Source of the DNA: Daphnia pulex
Taxonomy: Eukaryota; Arthropoda; Branchiopoda; Diplostraca; Daphniidae
NCBI RefSeq assembly: GCF_021134715.1
Contig: NC_060024.1
Span: 6,882,001-6,946,000 of the forward strand
DNA length: 64,000 nucleotides
Reading direction: 5' to 3'
In this document: piece by piece, positions 56,974 to 64,000 of the stretch
How the letters are laid out: the number at the start of each line of letters is the position of its first letter
Position numbering within the stretch: position 1 is the stretch's first letter
Position numbers and translations under genes: made by a program
Notes under the pieces: generated by a model
What the model was told of the DNA's origin: nothing
Databases searched by the model: none
Seen by the model: the letters and a program-made list of their open reading frames with translations, nothing else

Positions 56974-59937
56974 TCCAAGTCCCTTTTCCATGGAACCTGC
57001 CAAGTACTCGTTAATAGGAAGTGGAAAGGGGACCTCGTTCCTGCCGTATCCCAATTTGATGGTTTCTTCTAGTTGTGCCATTGCCACTTCACTGACGTTC
57101 TTGTCTTTGCTATCTAGGAGTTGCAGTGCTCTTGCCAGGGTCCAAATGTCAGCCTCGTCTGTGAGGGGGAGAGCTCCAAGTCCTCCCACGCGGCGATCTG
57201 AGTAGAAAAAAGCAGTGTTAGCGGACATAGGGACACAGGCTACCTTGCGAAGGAAATCTCTGCAGGCGACGTCCAGGTCGTAGAGGGATCTTTTCTCGAC
57301 TCTTCCCGATGCAAGGTGGTGGGAAAGTGATGGGAGTAGTACACTTCTGTACACTTCCAGCTTTTGCCAGGGAGCCAAACCGGAGTCGCCAATCTTTATC
57401 AAATTTCCGAGAAGTGACGTGGTGGGTCGGAAGGTTAGTCGTGAGCCTAGTGGAGTCCCTAGATAGTTTTCCTGTTCGTCCTCGGCTAGGGCCCTTATTT
57501 GGGAGTCTCCGAGTTTCAGTGGGTTATCTACAGAAGATTTGCCATTAATGAGTGTGAGTGACGTGCATTTGTTAGGATTAAATCTCAAGCCGAGTGAGGT
57601 TGCCGTGTTCTCGGTGGCATTGAGAGTTCCCTGGATTTCGCTGACTGAAGATCCTGCGATGGCAATGTCGTCTGCATAGGACGAAGTGGACACTCTTGAC
57701 TGGTAGACTGCGAACCCGTTGTTGTTTGATTTTACTGTCCTGATGATCGGTTCTGCCGCCAGATTGAAGACGACGCTGCTTAATGGATCTCCTTGTCGGA
57801 CTCCGGCTGTTGGATGGATTTGAACTGAGTCTTGTCCGACGGCAAAGTCCATGATGTTGTTTGAGTAGATATCGGTCAGAATGCGGCGAAGTTCGTCTGG
57901 TATCGGGAGGCTTTCGAACAGGCTGTTCAGTATCGGATGAGGTATTGATCCGAATGCGTTGGTGAGATCGAGCCAAGCAATCACCAGCTTCCTTTTTGAC
58001 TGTTTCGCCTGCTCGATCACCGTGTGGAGTATGTGGGTGTGCTCTTGGATACCCCTGACTCCTGGAAGGAATCCCTTTTGTTCTGGAGAAATCCATCCTA
58101 GTCTCGTGGCGGTGGCCATTATCCTGGACGATATTATACCCGAAAATATCTTGTACATGGTTGGTAGTAAGGATATTGGCCTGAAGTTTCCATAATCAGA
58201 GGGATCTCCTTTCTTGAAGATAGGGACGGTTCGAGATGTTTTCCAGCAGGCTGGGATACCCAGAGACCACACCGCCCGGTAAATGGTTGCTAGGAGCTCG
58301 CCATTACCGTCAAGAGACCGGAGGTGGCGATATTCAAGGCCATCCCTTCCTGGAGCAGTGTTAGCAGCTTTACCGAGTTTAAGCTTGATTTCGCTAAGAC
58401 TGGGGGGAGCTGAGAGTAGCCTGATGTCGTCATCGGTCGTCTGCTTCCAATCGCAGTGGTCGAATTGAGCACGGGCTGACTCCACTTGCTCCTGAGAAGG
58501 AGCTGGCTGACAGTAGGTTTCTTTCAAAAATGCAGTCGCTGTTTCTTTTGTTCCAGAGTATCCAGTTGATTCTTCTTCGAGAATTTTCCTGACAGCCCTG
58601 CGGGGATACAAAGAAAATAGACGTTGAATTTTGCTCTTTTGGTCGTTTTGGGTTTGTTTGGATCTTCTGATTCTTTGTTGCTGGCGGTTTTGGCTTCGCT
58701 TTCGGTGGGCGTCTGGTGGCTTCTTTGGAGGGGGCGGTCGTTTCTGAGAAGGGGTCGAGTCTTCCGGTGTGGCAGAAAGTTTTAGCCACTCAGCACTGCA
58801 CTTAGTGAGGGTGGAGTCGAGGCACTGTACCGTGTTGCAAGCCTCTATCCTAGCGCCCCAAACACTCCTAAACGCCTCTAGTGGACACACCGCGTCTCCG
58901 GGAGCTACCAATCTACCAAGCTGGCTGGGAGATGAGGCTGGAGATTCATAAGAGGAATCATTGTTGTTGGAAGATTTTGATGAAGACGGAGAATTGAAAG
59001 AGGAAATTGATGAGTCAAGAGATTCACTGTTTTCTGAGATTATGTTTGGAGTAGAAGGACTCGAGCGTTGAGTGGACAAGTCTTTGGAGGTGTTTGATGC
59101 AGAAGAAAAAGAAGAAGATGAAACTGGAGAAGCTGGAGAGGAAGAGGAGGGGACGGGTGAGGTCCCCTCTCCTTCTGTGTTGTTCGGAGTATTGCGTCTC
59201 GAAGCAACAGTGGGGGTGTGACAAGAGGTGGTTGACAGTTCAAGATTGATAATTCTGAAAAACTCTCTGTTGGAAATGTTAGGAGGGAGGGGGAGGAGGG
59301 GAACAGTTGGAGAATACGGTTTTGGCGTCTCTGTTAGATGTGTTTTGTAATGCGTTTTAATGAAGTATCCATCTCCATTTGCCTCGCATTTCCTACATTG
59401 CCATCTGCGGACTGTAGTGAGACCATGTACTCTAAACAGATGATGTTCAATGGACTGGAAAGCGACTGTTCCCTCACCCTTTGTGTGCCACTTGCATAAG
59501 GGGCATCGGCATGGGCCACCTGGATACATGAGCGTGACTTCATTACCCATAATTGTGGTTCCTTCCACAGTGATGCTCTCATCAAGTGCACCACAACCTT
59601 TCTCATGCCTTCTAGCAATGACAACATCGCTGGTCTCGTGATCGCACGAATTGCATGTGTACATGGGAGCAACTCTCGCGTCATGTTTAGCGAACATGTG
59701 CCTGACCGAATCTTGGACTCGTGATCTTGACGAGTATTTTCCGATTTTACAGAGAGAGCACTTAATCGTATCGGGCACAGGCCAAGGTAAGTAAATAGTT
59801 CCATCACAAGCTTGGAACTCGAAGAAGTCCACAGCTGCCCCTGCCATTCCAGAAAGGGAGAACAAATCCAGACGGTCAGACGTCTGGATCGGCTCAAGGT
59901 TGGGATGAGGGTGAGAGTCAACCCCCGCATTTGCTTG
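56974..59937 (-). mobile_element. R2/NeSL-type LINE inserted in a U2 snRNA gene (3' part missing)
   Basis: Non-LTR retrotransposon with one long open frame, uninterrupted from the U2 junction to the gap. Four C2H2/C2HC-like zinc fingers come first (CSLC, CNSC, CPLC, CRKC with matching histidines), then a Ser/Pro-rich spacer. Reverse transcriptase follows: NTAPGRDGLEYRHL, PIFKKGDPSDYGNFRPISLL, IAWLDLTNAFGSIPH, GVRQGDPLSS and the active site SYADDIAI. The thumb region has DRRVGGLGALPLTDEADIWT, typical of elements with a restriction-like endonuclease; that endonuclease would lie in the gap. The frame stays open upstream of its first ATG into the U2 sequence, as in R2-like elements. Insertion into U2 recalls the published U2-specific lineages Utopia and Keshi; which one this belongs to needs a phylogeny. 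Confidence 0.88.
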
Positions 59938-59969
59938 ACTTGATCTTAGCCAAAAGGCCGAGAAGCGAT
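59938..59969 (-). ncRNA. U2: U2 snRNA gene, 5' 32 nt only
   Basis: The minus strand reads ATCGCTTCTCGGCCTTTTGG followed by CTAAGATCAAGT, the invariant start of U2 snRNA (U2/U6 helix II and stem I). The canonical continuation GTAGTATCTGTTC, which carries the branch-point recognition sequence, is replaced by LINE sequence. The rest of the gene should lie beyond the LINE's 3' end, across the gap. This copy cannot make functional U2. Confidence 0.92.
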
Positions 59970-60479
59970 AATGTTACAAGGATTACTGCCCAAAATAACC
60001 ACTGAGGTTCAACACATTTCCGGTGGTGTACGAAGAATACTCATATCACTCAAAACATTCAAGAAATGCTATAAAATATTGAGTTGTTCATTTTTCCAGA
60101 CGCGACCACTTGATGCTTATAAAGTTCATTTTCATTTGTTTTATTATGCTCATACTGTATTAAGGGAGATACAATTTACGCTGAAGGCGTTGCAAATTTT
60201 ACTCTCGTTATCACACTAGGTCCTTTTTTTTCAGAATATGGCTTTGCCACGCCACCTGACGACAAAAGCTCTGAACGATAATTAATCATGATTAAATAAC
60301 AATAACTAAAAGAATGCAATACGATCATAAAGTCATGACACATCCTCAAATTGACCAACCTCACTTTCACAATTTATTTTGCCATACAAGCAGATGATTT
60401 AAGGACACGAATACCTGGAATTATTATTAAGATTTATCTCTTTAGATTTTCAAGAATTTAAATTTGTTTTATCATCTCA
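59970..60479. other. Spacer between U2 and U3
   Basis: This should contain the U2 promoter (minus strand) near 60010-60040. A short region near 60175-60240 forms a small hairpin next to an AAATTTTA run, but I cannot assign it to a known RNA. Confidence 0.35.
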
Positions 60480-60701
60480 ACCACTCTGAACACGCTAGTT
60501 TCCTTCCGCTATTTCACATGGATTTAACGGAAACGGTCCTCAATGACTGTGTTTGATGCTGTCGAGACAGCTACACTCACAGCCTGTTTCACGCTCAGAA
60601 ACCAGCGTCTTAACTCGTCATCGTGGGTTGAAAGGAGACAAGTTTCTGGTGGGAAACAAGTCAAGATATACTACAGAAATGATCCTGTGAAGTATGATCT
60701 T
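60480..60701 (-). ncRNA. U3: U3 small nucleolar RNA
   Basis: Box C/D RNA that guides early pre-rRNA cleavage. The 5' end AAGATCATACTTCACAGG leads into box A (GGATCATTTCTGTAGT). Then come CCACGATGACGAG (box C' region), box B CTGAGCGTGAAACAGG, a GTAGCTG-CTCGACAGC hairpin and GTCATTGAGGACCGTT (box C region). The end AGAGTGGTT aligns with the metazoan U3 end. The length of 222 nt fits animal U3 (about 217). Box C (TGAGGA) and box D (CAGA) each deviate from consensus, so a diverged or non-functional copy is possible. Confidence 0.82.
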
Positions 60702-60998
60702 AAATGCAATGTTATTTTGCAGAACTCTAAATAAGGTTTGTACGATCAATGAGCTTTGGCGTAAATTACAGTGCATAGATCGATATTTCGGAATATTAAA
60801 TTGAGATTTGCAATACTTGACGCACACAGTACATACATTGTCAGGTCTTGCATTTTGTTCATTTATTGAAACACCGAGAAGCTCTTTAATAGTTATAGAA
60901 CAAGTGACGAGACCAATTTTGGACACAATAAAGAATCCGCGTGCTCATCAAATCAATTTATTACAGTAATGTATTATCGATTGAGAGCCCATTTATCA

Positions 60999-61292
60999 GC
61001 TGGGTGTTTGGCGTGCACCTATAATCCTGCTTCGGGGAGGCTTGGTAGAGTGGATGGCTTGAGTTTAGGAGCCCTGTTTCGTGATACCGCATGTTGATCA
61101 GGTGCCCGCACTAAGCTTGACATCAGCATGGATCTGCTAGAGGAATCTAGTAGGTGCAGGTTAGCTAAGGAGGAGCGTAGTGGGTCAGGAGGGAAACCTA
61201 GCAGCCAAAAGTTCCCGTGTTCGGCAGTAGTGGGATCGTGCCAGTGAGTGGGCGTCATGCAACAGCCTCAACAAAATAGCCAAACCTCTATC
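60999..61292 (+). ncRNA. 7SL: 7SL signal recognition particle RNA
   Basis: RNA core of SRP, which targets secretory proteins to the ER. Starts GCTGGGTGTTTGGCGTGCAC, as animal 7SL (GCCGGGCGCGGTGGCGCGTG). The conserved S-domain follows: GATCAGGTGCCCGCACTAAG, CTTGACATCAGCATGG, GGTTAGCTAAGGAGGAG, TCAGGAGGGAAACCTAGCAG and CCCGTGTTCGGCAGTAGTGG. It ends in a T-run at 61292, a Pol III stop. The length of about 294 nt is normal. It is the only plus-strand gene in this RNA cluster. Confidence 0.93.
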
Positions 61293-61300
61293 TTTTTTTT
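61293..61300 (+). terminator. Pol III T-run terminator of 7SL
   Basis: A run of eight or more T immediately follows the 7SL body, the standard RNA polymerase III stop. Confidence 0.7.
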
Positions 61301-61454
61301 TGTCGTTAAAACTACCGAGATCAAACAAACATGCGTTCTACAATATATGGTATCATTAATCAAAGTCCCAGCAATACCCTTTTCAACTAATACCTAAAGA
61401 ATACATTATATTCCATGTCTCATCTAACTTGGGGAGCAAAAATAAAATTACACC

Positions 61455-61574
61455 ATGCCAACAGCATCCCGTATTCCCAAGCGGTCACCCATCCAAGTAC
61501 TAACGGGACCCGACATAGCTTAACTTCCGGGAGCTGACGAGACCGGGTGAGTTCTATGTGGTATGGCCGTTGAC
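61455..61574 (-). rRNA. 5S rRNA: 5S rRNA copy 1
   Basis: 120 nt, from GTCAACGGCCATACCACATA through GGAAGTTAAGCTATGTCGGG and TAGTACTTGGATGGGTGACC to GGGATGCTGTTGGCAT. Internal Pol III control elements are present. A T-rich stretch follows the 3' end (ATTTTATTTTT). It is identical by eye to copy 2 over the whole gene. The copies are 678 bp apart and share some flanking sequence (CCATATTCGCCTCTAA). Confidence 0.97.
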
Positions 61575-62132
61575 ATCAATTCAGTCGCCATTACCCGACC
61601 ATATTCGCCTCTAAATCTAGTTCTAATGCTTGCTTACTTTCTGTTCGAAATACACACCAACCTTAGCCAAACAAACGAGGACATATAAGTACATTTGTCA
61701 ATGGACAACCGAATATAAAATTTGATAATATTTCCAAACGCCACTATTTTTGGCTAACTGTCATTTTTAATTTTCTCGTTCCGGGGATGTCCGATCAATG
61801 AGCCAACAATCCAAGTGTCATAAGGCTAACGATTGCTTCCCTTACTTAGCTTGCGTTGCATAAGGATCTCAGAGTCAGAGAGATTAGATAGAGCTGCCCG
61901 AAGAAACCACCAACGTACAAGCCTCTCGGCTGTGCCGTGCGCTTCGCGCACGGCGTTTCAAATATCTTTCAGCAACAAAGAGGTTGGAGGACGTCTAGTA
62001 GGCAATATCCAGTAAAAAATACGTTCCTTCCATTTTCAACTAATGCCAAAATAATACATTGTAGTCCATGTAGTATCACCCATCTTGGGAAGCACTTCAA
62101 TTCAATTGGATTCACAAAAATAAAATAATTCC
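61575..62132. other. 5S inter-repeat spacer with a strong hairpin
   Basis: Spacer between two 5S genes. A 21-nt near-perfect palindrome at about 61932-61952 (GCCGTGCGC TTC GCGCACGGC) sits in GC-rich sequence unlike its surroundings. It could be part of an unidentified structured RNA. Confidence 0.45.
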
Positions 62133-62252
62133 ATGCCAACAGCATCCCGTATTCCCAAGCGGTCACCCATCCAAGTACTAACGGGACCCGACATAGCTTA
62201 ACTTCCGGGAGCTGACGAGACCGGGTGAGTTCTATGTGGTATGGCCGTTGAC
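62133..62252 (-). rRNA. 5S rRNA: 5S rRNA copy 2
   Basis: 120 nt, the same as copy 1 by eye. Upstream sequence ACCCGACCATATTCGCCTCT is shared with copy 1, showing that the repeat unit extends beyond the gene. These are dispersed or linked 5S genes within an snRNA neighbourhood, not a pure 5S tandem array. Confidence 0.97.
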
Positions 62253-62454
62253 ATTAAACTAGACGCAATTACCCGACCATATTCGCCTCTAATCTATTAC
62301 TTGTGCTTGAGATTTATCTTTTTGAAATACACACTAATCTTACCAAAACCACCGAAAAACTATCAGTTTGTCATTTTACAAATGTTGTCAGTATGTAGTA
62401 GTAGAATATCTTTGTTTCCGCATACAGACGTTTTTAATTTTTCATTTATTCAAA

Positions 62455-62578
62455 GTGCCCAATCAGAAGACCGGGCGTTAAAAAAATAAGTCATATAGAC
62501 TCATCAATGCTCCTAACCACGGAAATCTTTAGTAAAAGGCGAAAGATTTATCCGGGTATTGATTAGAAACCAGAGTAA
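62455..62578 (-). ncRNA. U5: U5 spliceosomal snRNA
   Basis: Spliceosomal RNA that holds the exon ends together. The minus strand starts TTACTCTGGTTTCT and contains the invariant loop 1, ATCTTTCGCCTTTTACTAAA, closed by GATTTCCGTGG. The Sm site TTATTTTTTTAA is followed by a terminal hairpin GCCCGG-TCTTCTGATT-GGGC. The length of about 124 nt fits U5 variants. Loop and Sm elements are intact, so it is probably functional. Confidence 0.93.
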
Positions 62579-63149
62579 ATAACAGTGGTATGCCTTGTAT
62601 TTATATTCATTTCAAAATTTTGAAGTGCGCTTGTAAGGTTTTTTTTCGAAACATGCGTTTACATATCAAAATCCTTGTGCAATTCTTTATCAATGGGTAC
62701 AGTTATTTTAAAGTAAATATCATGTATAAAGCTCGTTAACATGTTTTTGAACGAAACAGTTGTGCGCAGTGTTATTTTTGAAAAAAATGAACGATCTTTA
62801 TGGTACAAGCCCAACACGTAGGTGGTGGGATCAGATGTTTACCCCGACATTCACCCTACAGCGGTTAACAATTTATTGAACTTCCCCTTTAAACATGGTG
62901 GAATCTTTTCACCTTGTCATTTGGAATCACCTTTTCAAATATTTTCCCCGTGTTCACAATGTTCCAACTGACTGATATTAATGGCCTTCAGCGAACGAAT
63001 TAATCAGCCTTGTCTGACGTGCAATACCAACTAAATGGAAACAAAAATCACTTATACGATTTCACTTTCACCGTTTAATGTTATAAACACACTATGCAAC
63101 ACTCCAATTTTTCTAACTGACTGTAATTTTTTTTTCTTGTACGCTGAAA
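62579..63149. other. Spacer between U5 and U4
   Basis: Should hold the U5 promoter (a proximal sequence element is expected about 55 bp upstream, near 62630). I cannot define it without comparing more snRNA promoters. No other gene was recognised. Confidence 0.35.
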
Positions 63150-63293
63150 TGCTCCTGATGGAGCTATCAAAAATTGCCGACGACAAAGATTATTTCACTT
63201 CATCGTGGCGGGGTATTGGTTAAAGTTTTCAACTAGCAATAATCACACCTCGGGAGACCCTCATTGGTTATGATATTGCCACTGCGCAAAGCT
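63150..63293 (-). ncRNA. U4: U4 spliceosomal snRNA
   Basis: Partner of U6 in the tri-snRNP. The minus strand starts AGCTTTGCGCAGTGGCAATA (U4/U6 stem II), then ACCAATGAGG (5' stem-loop) and GATTATTGCTAGTTGAAAAC (stem I). ACCCCGCC follows, then the Sm site GGCAATTTTTGATAG and the terminal hairpin GCTCC-ATCA-GGAGC. At 144 nt it equals the usual length. All key elements are intact. Confidence 0.95.
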
Positions 63294-63697
63294 AAATTAT
63301 AATCAGAAAAGCAAGTCTACTTAAGCATTTGCTGAATTCGTTCTGCTTGGACGTGTTGGACCAACAATTTCGTTCAGAAATATTCATTTAGATTACCCTA
63401 GGCAAATTTTAATTTCCATCTCCCATTGGACTAATACCAACAGGGGACAGTTCATTACATACATGAAATAATTTTTGTCTTAATATCGGGTCAAATACTT
63501 GAAATTCTGTAAATGTGTATTTTTCTTCCATACATTTCAACAACTTCCTGCACACACAAAAAAAGGGAGGGGGAATTTCAGGTTTTCATTCCAAATTGTT
63601 TTTCACATTATGAACTATTGAAGTGAGCGAGCATTACTTTCCAACCAAACAAAATTTATAGTTAATCTGCGTGTTGACGTGAAAAATCAGTTTTCAG
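63294..63697. other. Spacer between U4 and tRNA-His
   Basis: Should contain the U4 promoter (around 63340-63360). A T-run on the minus strand just below 63698 serves the tRNA. No other feature was seen. Confidence 0.35.
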
Positions 63698-63787
63698 TGC
63701 CGTGACCAGGATTCGAACCTGGGTTACTACGGATTCATATCTAGTAGGTACCACAACGTAGGGTCCTAACCACTAGACGATCACGGC
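63698..63787 (-). tRNA. tRNA-His: tRNA-His(GTG) with 18-nt intron
   Basis: A full cloverleaf on the minus strand. The acceptor arm GCCGTGA/TCACGGC has seven perfect pairs. The D-arm is GTCT-AGTGGTTA-GGAC. The anticodon stem is CTACG/CGTAG. The T-arm is CCAGG-TTCGAAT-CCTGG, and the discriminator is A. The anticodon GTG is at 63752-63754. An 18-nt insert at 63733-63750 lies between positions 37 and 38, the canonical site of tRNA introns. A G stands at -1, the residue normally added to tRNA-His. A T-run lies about 10 nt downstream. Confidence 0.9.
63733..63750 (-). other. Intron of tRNA-His
   Basis: Eighteen bases, TACCTACTAGATATGAAT on the coding strand, inserted exactly between nucleotides 37 and 38. 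This is the position cut by the tRNA splicing endonuclease. Confidence 0.82.
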
Positions 63788-63871
63788 CAATCCATTGGCC
63801 ATGATGATTTATATTAAAGTAGCTAAACATGAATTTCATTACTTTGTTGTTTCTTCCCAGAAAGAAAATCT

Positions 63872-63953
63872 GATGCTTCGCGTATTCCCAAGCGGTCAAC
63901 CCTACCGTTTACTAACGGGACCAGATTTAGTTCAACTTCCGGCAGATGACAAG
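63872..63953 (-). pseudogene. Decayed 5S rRNA copy
   Basis: Aligns with the central and 3' two-thirds of the 5S genes (CGTATTCCCAAGCGGTCA, TTTACTAACGGGACCAGA and CAACTTCCGGCAGATGAC on the plus strand). It has many substitutions and small changes, and the 5' end (CACATAGAACTCACC) is lost. It is not expected to be functional. Confidence 0.8.
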
Positions 63954-63979
63954 AATTTTTCTTACATTTATAGTGTGTT

Positions 63980-64000
63980 CAGGGAACGGCGCGAACGCAG
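63980..64000 (-). ncRNA. U1: U1 snRNA 3' tip (cut by window end)
   Basis: The minus strand begins CTGCGTTCGCGCCGTTCCCTG, matching the last stem-loop (IV) and 3' end of U1 snRNA (GACTGCGTTCGCGCTTTCCCCTG in vertebrates). Only 21 nt are inside the window, so this is a probable call only. Confidence 0.55.

Noticed and set aside
58430-59930. Several overlapping frames within the LINE
   Set aside because: They are alternative frames of the zinc-finger/RT open frame; none has domain content.
61019-61258. Minus-strand open frame of 79 codons
   Set aside because: It lies antisense to the 7SL RNA gene and has no protein-like features.
62600-63100. U6 snRNA gene between U5 and U4
   Set aside because: No match to the invariant U6 core (ACAGAGA and the AGC triad context) on either strand.

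Overview
The window looks like nuclear DNA of a branchiopod crustacean, most likely Daphnia. The evidence is short GT-AG introns (mostly 55-110 nt), dense animal genes, a divergent ionotropic receptor family, an endogenous GH7 cellulase, and animal-type snRNA, 7SL and 5S genes. Gene models below were built by reading splice sites by eye; every multi-exon model closes in frame over its listed exons.

Layout. (1) 0.5-8.5 kb: a chemosensory ionotropic receptor (IR) cluster on the minus strand, with a 5' partial gene, a complete 493-aa gene and a decayed third copy. A MITE-like element lies between the first two. (2) 9.4-23.4 kb: compact housekeeping and secreted genes. They are a two-domain viroplasmin/RNase H1-N protein, a BTB-BACK-PHR adaptor, a METTL24-like methyltransferase, an intronless UDP-glycosyltransferase, a MINPP1-type histidine phosphatase, a shortened GH7 cellobiohydrolase and ALDH7A1. 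(3) 23.4-27 kb: repeat-rich and gene-poor. (4) 27-40.5 kb: a matrix metalloproteinase whose hemopexin region is replaced by a C1q domain, an unrecognised 659-aa nuclear-looking protein, an FMN reductase, an RPUSD1-type pseudouridine synthase, a stand-alone SRA/YDG protein and a UBTF-type HMG-box protein. (5) 42.6-56.9 kb: a local family of long coiled-coil genes. One is intact with a C-terminal KH domain, one is intact without it, and one is decayed and runs into an assembly gap. A protein-kinase fragment and exon relics lie among them. (6) 56.97-64 kb: a U2 snRNA gene interrupted by a site-specific R2/NeSL-type LINE, then a cluster of small-RNA genes: U3, 7SL, two 5S rRNA, U5, U4, tRNA-His with an 18-nt intron, a decayed 5S copy and the 3' tip of a U1 gene.

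Functional themes. The IR genes, the GH7 enzyme, the UGT and the phosphatase fit an aquatic grazer's sensing, digestion and detoxification. The right end is an RNA-machinery neighbourhood (splicing, SRP, ribosome, rRNA processing). The long open frame across 56.3-59.9 kb is an artefact: it joins coiled-coil code to LINE reverse transcriptase through a 100-N gap.

Strongest leads: the MMP-C1q domain fusion, the U2-targeted LINE, the intron-bearing tRNA-His, the coiled-coil/KH repeat family and the loop-trimmed GH7 enzyme.
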